Shown piece by piece: positions 1-4,641 of a stretch of 7,262 nt of DNA. The position numbers were made by a program, and so were the translations under genes. Source of the DNA: Chitinophagales bacterium (GTDB taxonomy: Bacteria > Bacteroidota > Bacteroidia > Chitinophagales > UBA2359); the NCBI GenBank assembly GCA_020629335.1, contig JAHDDN010000271.1:1-7262 (forward strand), written 5' to 3'. Under the pieces are notes generated by a model. That model did no database searches and had not been told where the DNA came from. It saw nothing but the letters and a program-made list of their open reading frames with translations. Positions within the stretch are counted from its first letter, which is position 1, and each line of letters starts with the position of its first letter.

Positions 1-96
1 ATCAGTTATCCAGTTGATCAGTTATTCAGTTTATCAGTTATTCAGTTTATCAGTTATCCAGTTTACCAGTTATTCAGTTTATCAGTTATCCAGTTG
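1..96. repeat. 16-bp tandem repeat array (six units, 8-bp half-units)
   Basis: Six consecutive 16-bp units start at 1, 17, 33, 49, 65 and 81. Units 1 and 6 are identical (atcagttatccagttg) and units 2 and 3 are identical (atcagttattcagttt). Units 4 and 5 differ from these by single bases. Each unit splits into two 8-bp halves that begin with CAGTT, so the array can also be read as twelve CAGTTNNN octamers from position 3 to 98. It begins at the first base of the window and may extend further left. The last unit lies inside the 3' end of the minus-strand gene that ends at 82 and supplies its final codons (Gln-Leu-Asp-Asn) and TGA stop. On the minus strand the array is full of TGA and TAA triplets, so it is not an extended coding repeat. 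Its function is unknown. Confidence 0.95.
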
Positions 97-732
97 ATCT
101 AAAATATCCTGAACAGACGCTCTTTTTTTATAATTAGGATCATAGTGTACATACTTGATCTTTCCGTTCGTGTCAATCAAATAAGTCGCTGGAATAGGCA
201 AAAAAGCCGCATCATCTCCATTTGCTTCTGCAATATCTTTCCTTAGGAGTGTTTTGATTTTTTTATCATACTTTTCTGTTACTTTAAAGGCGACTTGATA
301 TTTTTCCATAATACTTTTATCGCTATCAGAAATAACAGGGATACTAAGATCTGTTTTCTCAACTGTTTTTTCAGCAAACTCAGCAGTTTCAGGAGAGATG
401 GCTAAGACATTGACATTATTAAATTTCAGCGCTGCTAATTCTCTTTCAAATTCGCTTAAATGTCTGGTACATACAGGACACCAATAGCCTCTATAAAAAA
501 CCAATACAACAGGGCCTTTTTGGTATAATTCTGATAGGCTAATAATATTGCCTTGTAAATCTTGGGTTGTAAAATCAGGAGCCATTGTACCGACTTCTAA
601 TCCACCTAATTGATTATAATCATCCTCGGCAATACCAAATTTGAGGAGGTTTACTTCTTCTTGAGCATGAGTTTGAAAGCTATTGAACAAGAACAAACTC
701 AATAAAATAGTGGTGATTTTGAGTAAATTCAT
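82..732 (-). CDS. Exported peroxiredoxin-like (AhpC/TSA, thioredoxin-fold) protein with CPVC motif
   Basis: This 216-residue protein is a member of the AhpC/TSA-thioredoxin superfamily. Residues 1-24 look like a signal peptide: a short basic start, a hydrophobic core of Leu, Ile and Phe, then THAQ before the likely cleavage site. The mature protein should therefore act in the periplasm. The fold starts near residue 45 with VGTMAPDF, a typical AhpC/TSA entry strand. The redox motif FYRGYWCPVC places cysteines at 85 and 88. ISPE at 112-115 and PATYLID at 181-187, where the thioredoxin cis-proline is expected, complete the fold. The 'RGxWCPxC' context is that of proteins annotated as 'peroxiredoxin-like family'. 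The usual peroxidatic P-x3-T/S-x2-C pattern is not evident, so thiol-disulfide or peroxide reduction is inferred and the substrate is unknown. The start at 732 gives a clean signal peptide. The gene lies 14 bp after the GWxTD lipoprotein gene and is probably co-transcribed with it. Its last codons lie within the tandem repeat. Confidence 0.9.
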   Translation of the reverse strand: MNLLKITTILLSLFLFNSFQTHAQEEVNLLKFGIAEDDYNQLGGLEVGTMAPDFTTQDLQGNIISLSELYQKGPVVLVFYRGYWCPVCTRHLSEFERELAALKFNNVNVLAISPETAEFAEKTVEKTDLSIPVISDSDKSIMEKYQVAFKVTEKYDKKIKTLLRKDIAEANGDDAAFLPIPATYLIDTNGKIKYVHYDPNYKKRASVQDILDQLDN

Positions 733-746
733 ATTGTAAGTATTGA

Positions 747-1991
747 TTAATAACTAATATTACTGATACGACCATTTCGCCATTCGTTGATGACATAATG
801 CCAACTATCCTCATAGTCTCGATCTCTGAATAGATGATAATTCAATTGGCCGTAAATATTTTTTTCTTTTTGGAAATGGAAAACTACATAACCATTGCTA
901 CTTCCCGCTGTCGCCGGAAGGACGTACTTCCATATTTCTTCATCCGAACGATTATAAACGATTTCGGCTTGTCCATAAATGATATAAATAAGTCCTCTAT
1001 CTGTTTTCCAGCCTATTTTATCGGTGCTAAAAAATTGATTCGCTCTTTGTACTCGTCCATAAAACTCCCTAATTAATACTTTAGCTCTTTCAGCACTTCC
1101 AGCCTTATCTAACCAAAACGAATCAATAGAAGCTTCTAAATTATTGCTATTTAACATAGCTTGATACTCCTCTTTTTTAGTTAAATAACGCAAGCATTGA
1201 ACTAAATCACTTACATTGGCTAATTTAGGAAATTTTTCATTCATACAGCTTAAAGCAAGCGTATCTTTTGTGTTAGGAAATGAGATCAAATAAGGCCCAG
1301 ATTCCCTTAGTTGAAAGCTCATACTTTCTTGATAGGAAGTTAGTTGCTGCTTATTGAGTGGCTTTATCTCTTGTTCAGAATAGGGAGGAAGAGGTAAAGA
1401 ACTATTTTCGGCATAGGAGGTCAAGCTAAAATTAGTCAAATCCTCTCCTTTATACTCAATACTGATTTCATCTTTAGGATGAACATAAGTTTGAAAAATA
1501 GGCTCATCATTGTTTATGTTTTTAAGGAGATAATATTTGTTGGGATCATCTGCTTCTACAACGTATCTATTTTTATACAGTTTTTGGTTTTTCAAGTTAA
1601 TTAAACTCGCATCAATAATTATATTATTTTCACTATAGTAGCTATTTGGAAGTCTAATTTTATACACATTTTGTTGAAAATCAATAGGCGTGCTAAATGT
1701 GTCAAAAGGAATTTTGTTATCATAGGAATTATATGCCTTAATAGTTAATACCCATTGATTTACATTCTCTTTTAATTTATCTGATTCTATACCAACTAGT
1801 AACAAATTGGAGTTAGTATTCTCGTGATAGAATTTTATTTTTAACGGATTGTCAAAGTTTTTAATTTGATATTGATAAGCAATATTTTGCCTTTTTAGCA
1901 CTTTTTTTGTAGGATTACATGCGTAGATAATGCTAATTGAAATGACTAGACAACAAATTCTCCAATACTTATTATAGCTTTTGACTCTCAT
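747..1991 (-). CDS. GWxTD domain-containing lipoprotein
   Basis: This 414-residue protein starts with a lipoprotein signal: basic residues (R2, K4, K8, R11), a hydrophobic stretch and the lipobox IYAC, with Cys25 as the lipidated residue. It should be anchored in the cell envelope. Residues about 40-250 look like beta-rich, extracytoplasmic sequence with no motif I recognise. Residues about 255-325 are more helical and contain YLTKKEEYQAML and an Arg/Phe-rich segment before the signature. GWKTD at 327-331 is followed by RGLIYIIYGQAEIV and EEIWKY, which is the hallmark of the GWxTD family found mainly in Bacteroidota and related phyla. The biochemical role of that family is not established. 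The start at 1991 is the ATG that gives a proper lipoprotein signal, and no Shine-Dalgarno is visible. It is the first gene of a likely two-gene unit with the exported CPVC protein and is divergent from the histidine kinase gene. The family call is firm; the function is unknown. Confidence 0.9.
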   Translation of the reverse strand: MRVKSYNKYWRICCLVISISIIYACNPTKKVLKRQNIAYQYQIKNFDNPLKIKFYHENTNSNLLLVGIESDKLKENVNQWVLTIKAYNSYDNKIPFDTFSTPIDFQQNVYKIRLPNSYYSENNIIIDASLINLKNQKLYKNRYVVEADDPNKYYLLKNINNDEPIFQTYVHPKDEISIEYKGEDLTNFSLTSYAENSSLPLPPYSEQEIKPLNKQQLTSYQESMSFQLRESGPYLISFPNTKDTLALSCMNEKFPKLANVSDLVQCLRYLTKKEEYQAMLNSNNLEASIDSFWLDKAGSAERAKVLIREFYGRVQRANQFFSTDKIGWKTDRGLIYIIYGQAEIVYNRSDEEIWKYVLPATAGSSNGYVVFHFQKEKNIYGQLNYHLFRDRDYEDSWHYVINEWRNGRISNISY

Positions 1992-2088
1992 TACATTAGA
2001 TTAGTGATAGAGTGTAAATTTATTACCTTTTCGCTTTTTATACCTTTAATTTCCTACTTTTTTTAAAATAATAATAATACCTTCTTAC
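1992..2088. promoter_or_regulatory. Divergent intergenic region, probably holding promoters for both flanking units
   Basis: This 97-bp, very AT-rich spacer is the only non-coding DNA between two divergent genes, so promoters for both directions are expected here. No full match to the Bacteroidota -7 element TAnnTTTG is present. The nearest plus-strand candidates are TACCTTTT (2024-2031) and TACCTTTA (2041-2048). For the minus strand, the palindromic TAAATTTA at 2015-2022 is the nearest. TACCTT occurs three times on the plus strand (2024, 2041, 2078) and could be a regulatory motif or chance. No ribosome binding site of Shine-Dalgarno type precedes either start. The regulatory assignment rests on position, not on a confirmed motif. 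Confidence 0.4.
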
Positions 2089-4608
2089 GTGAATAAGAAT
2101 AGCCACAAAATAATAGAAGATTTTCTTTATGACATATATAATGGTTTTGGAAAAGAACAGGAGAGTACTATTTCTACCTATCTGGATAAAATTACATTGG
2201 CTAAAAAAGTGTCATTATTAAAAAAGATTATTTTATTTATATCTATTTTGATGATTGTGAAGCTTTTGTTCAGTTTGGTATTTTCTTTTTATGATTTGTT
2301 AATTTATGATTTCAGTGTTCTTTTGTTAATGGGAGGTATTTTTTATTTTTTATCTGAAAAGACCTTCAATAATATATTGTACTTAATGCTTATTAGTAGT
2401 TATCCAATCTTATTATACAGCTTATTCATAAATGGGATGCATTATAGCTTGATTCCTTGTATGATAGCTGTTTATGGTATTTTGAATTACTTAGCAACTA
2501 CATTCAAATTTCAACTAACGAATGCTATCGTGGCATTTTTATTTACTTTATTAGTTTTGGTACTAAATCAAATTTACACCTTCGAAGAAGGTAATTGGAT
2601 TTTTGATATGGTCGTACTTGCGAGTTCTTTTGGAGGCTTAATCTATACCTTATATTTTTATCAAAAGGAAATAAGAGAAAACAAAGAAAAAATTATTACT
2701 AATAACCTTTTCTTTAAAGAAATAACAGACATGAATCCTGATTCTATTTTTGTAAAAGATACCAAGCATAAGTATGTTTTCGTGAATCAGGTAATGGCTG
2801 ATAATTATGGTGTATCTAAAGCAGAGATGCTAGGCAAATCAAGAGAGGAAATTTTAATCAATTCTCAACGTAATAAGGAAATATCAGAACAGGACGACTT
2901 AGTACTTAAACATAACCAAGTTTATTTGGGGATAGAAGAATTTATTGAAGAGGATGGAGCTAAGCAGTATTTAAAAGTAGTCAAATCGCCCGTTAAGTCT
3001 CCTAATGGTGAAGTAAAAGGAATATTAGGAGTGATAACGGATGTATCAGATCGAGTTAATTCAGATAAAGCATTAAGAGAAAGAGAATTGATATTTAGAG
3101 CCCTTTTAGATAATGTATATGATGGTGTAGAGATTTATAAAATATTAGAAGACGGATCAGTCACCCTGATAGAAAGGAATCAAAAAATGAGAGATGTTCT
3201 AGGGAGGACTGATGAAGAAATATCAGCAAAGAATGCAATAATCAATCACTCTCCAGCCTATCAATCAAATGGAGAAAAATCGAAAGATTTTTTTGATAAT
3301 TTAGCAGAACAGTATAAGGGAAGTGATTTCCTTGATTTTGAGTGGGATATTTATCATTCAAAAGGCCATTTATTAACTTTAAATATTTCCAGATTCAAAA
3401 TGACTATAGGTAAGTTGACTTATAGTATAGGTATTTATAAAGATATTACAGAGAAGAAAAGAACAGCAATAGCATTAAAAGAAAGTGAAATAAGATATCG
3501 CTCTATTTTTGAGCATAATGCTTTTGGTGTGGTAGTGGCTCGTGAAGGAAAATTTTATGATTTTAATCAAGCATTTTGTAGAATGACAGGCTATAATGAA
3601 GAAGAAATAAAGGGCCGAAAAATTGATGAGATAATGCATCCTATAGACTATACTAATACACTTCCAATAGTAGATGGAATTATTAATAAAAAAACAGCTA
3701 ATTTAGGATTTGAACATAGATTTGTTCGAAAGAATGGGAGCATTGGTTATGCTTTTGTTCAATTTATGGAGATAGATAGCAGTATTGAAAACGGTGAAAT
3801 GGTCGCAACCATCGCAGATATATCCTCTCTCAAAGAAGCAGACTTAAGACTGAAAGAAAAAAATGAAGAGTTGAAAAAATATATTAAGTCTAATTCCGCT
3901 TTAGAAAGTTTTGCTTATGTCGCTTCTCACGATTTAAAAGAACCAATCAGAAGTATTGTTAGTTTTTCTCAGATTTTAGCTGAAAATGCGGATGATAGGC
4001 TTTTAGACGAGGAAAAGGAGTATTTAGACTTTATTATTAGCTCCTCCTTAAATATGAAACGTTTGATAGAGGATTTATTAGCCTATTCGAGAGTTAACCC
4101 ATATAATTTGAAATTTGAAGCTATTGACGTTAATGACTTAATCTTTAGTATTGAAAGAGATTTGATGATGGTTATTAATGAAAAGAAAGCTAAGCTCATT
4201 AGTAAAAATTTGCCAGTTAATTTAATAGCCGACCAAACTCAAATGAGGCAATTATTTCAAAACTTAATAGCAAATGCGCTTAAATTTGATATCCCTAATA
4301 TAACTCCAGAGGTGATTGTGAGCGTAGAAGAACAAGAAGAGCAATGGCTTTTTAGTGTAAGGGATAATGGTATCGGAATTGATCCCAAACACTTCGATAG
4401 AATATTCTTACTGTTTAGAAGATTACATACGAAAAATGAATATGATGGAACAGGGATCGGCCTCGCCATGTGTAAAAAAATAGTGGAGAATCATCATGGT
4501 GAAATTTGGATAGAATCAGAGAAAGGTAAAGGTGCAACCTTCTTTTTTACATTGAGTAAGAGTTTGGTTCCTGACCAACAAAAAAGCCCACAACTTTCAT
4601 CAATTTAA
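2089..4608 (+). CDS. Membrane-anchored sensor histidine kinase with three PAS domains
   Basis: This 839-residue protein should sense a signal and autophosphorylate on histidine. A short hydrophilic N-terminus (1-44) precedes about six hydrophobic segments between 45 and 191, which form an integral-membrane input region of no recognised named type. Three PAS-like domains follow. PAS1 spans about 207-325, with MNPDSIFVKD and GVITDVSDR. PAS2 spans about 333-455, is more divergent, and ends in GIYKDITEKK. PAS3 spans about 464-582, with NAFGVVVAREGKFYDFNQAF. A charged helical linker (583-602) leads to a HisKA dimerisation domain with FAYVASHDLKEP, where His614 is the phospho-acceptor. The ATPase domain has the N box NLIANA (Asn725, Asn729), G1 DNGIGI (759-764), an F-box-like FDRIFLLF and G2 GTGIGLA (787-793). 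No key residue is missing. It lacks a receiver domain, and no response regulator gene is in the window, so its partner is unknown. The GTG start is used because an in-frame TAA lies at 2047 with no ATG between. The next in-frame ATG would remove part of the first membrane segment. The last codons overlap a terminator hairpin. Confidence 0.95.
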   Translation: MNKNSHKIIEDFLYDIYNGFGKEQESTISTYLDKITLAKKVSLLKKIILFISILMIVKLLFSLVFSFYDLLIYDFSVLLLMGGIFYFLSEKTFNNILYLMLISSYPILLYSLFINGMHYSLIPCMIAVYGILNYLATTFKFQLTNAIVAFLFTLLVLVLNQIYTFEEGNWIFDMVVLASSFGGLIYTLYFYQKEIRENKEKIITNNLFFKEITDMNPDSIFVKDTKHKYVFVNQVMADNYGVSKAEMLGKSREEILINSQRNKEISEQDDLVLKHNQVYLGIEEFIEEDGAKQYLKVVKSPVKSPNGEVKGILGVITDVSDRVNSDKALRERELIFRALLDNVYDGVEIYKILEDGSVTLIERNQKMRDVLGRTDEEISAKNAIINHSPAYQSNGEKSKDFFDNLAEQYKGSDFLDFEWDIYHSKGHLLTLNISRFKMTIGKLTYSIGIYKDITEKKRTAIALKESEIRYRSIFEHNAFGVVVAREGKFYDFNQAFCRMTGYNEEEIKGRKIDEIMHPIDYTNTLPIVDGIINKKTANLGFEHRFVRKNGSIGYAFVQFMEIDSSIENGEMVATIADISSLKEADLRLKEKNEELKKYIKSNSALESFAYVASHDLKEPIRSIVSFSQILAENADDRLLDEEKEYLDFIISSSLNMKRLIEDLLAYSRVNPYNLKFEAIDVNDLIFSIERDLMMVINEKKAKLISKNLPVNLIADQTQMRQLFQNLIANALKFDIPNITPEVIVSVEEQEEQWLFSVRDNGIGIDPKHFDRIFLLFRRLHTKNEYDGTGIGLAMCKKIVENHHGEIWIESEKGKGATFFFTLSKSLVPDQQKSPQLSSI

Positions 4609-4624
4609 TGAAAATTGTGGGCTT
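4576..4624 (-). terminator. Intrinsic terminator for the DUF2723 gene, overlapping the kinase 3' end
   Basis: A perfect 10-bp outer stem pairs AAGCCCACAA (4584-4593) with TTGTGGGCTT (4615-4624). After one C-A mismatch, a 6-bp inner stem pairs TTTCAT (4595-4600) with ATGAAA (4608-4613), closing a 7-base loop at 4601-4607. On the minus strand the hairpin is followed by six T residues (complement of 4580-4585) and then GTTGG, the expected U-tract. It therefore fits termination of the minus-strand gene that ends 17 bp upstream at 4642. In the plus direction the hairpin is followed by TTAGAATAAAG, a poor U-tract, so termination of the kinase transcript would be weaker. The left arm and most of the loop lie within the last codons of the kinase gene. 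Confidence 0.85.
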
Positions 4625-4641
4625 AGAATAAAGTAGAATGT

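Noticed and set aside
1..96. CRISPR array
   Set aside because: The units are contiguous 16-bp tandem repeats with no unique spacers, and no cas genes are nearby.
834..1076. 80-residue plus-strand open frame
   Set aside because: It lies entirely opposite the GWxTD coding sequence, including the conserved signature region, and its product has no recognisable features. It is a shadow frame.
1989..1996. Start-stop mini-ORF (ATG TAA overlapping the lipoprotein ATG as ATGTAATG on the minus strand)
   Set aside because: Such an overlap is easily produced by chance in AT-rich DNA, and nothing else supports a regulatory role.
4257..4469. 70-residue minus-strand open frame
   Set aside because: It is antisense to the conserved ATPase domain of the kinase; its composition reflects the N, G1 and G2 box codons on the other strand.
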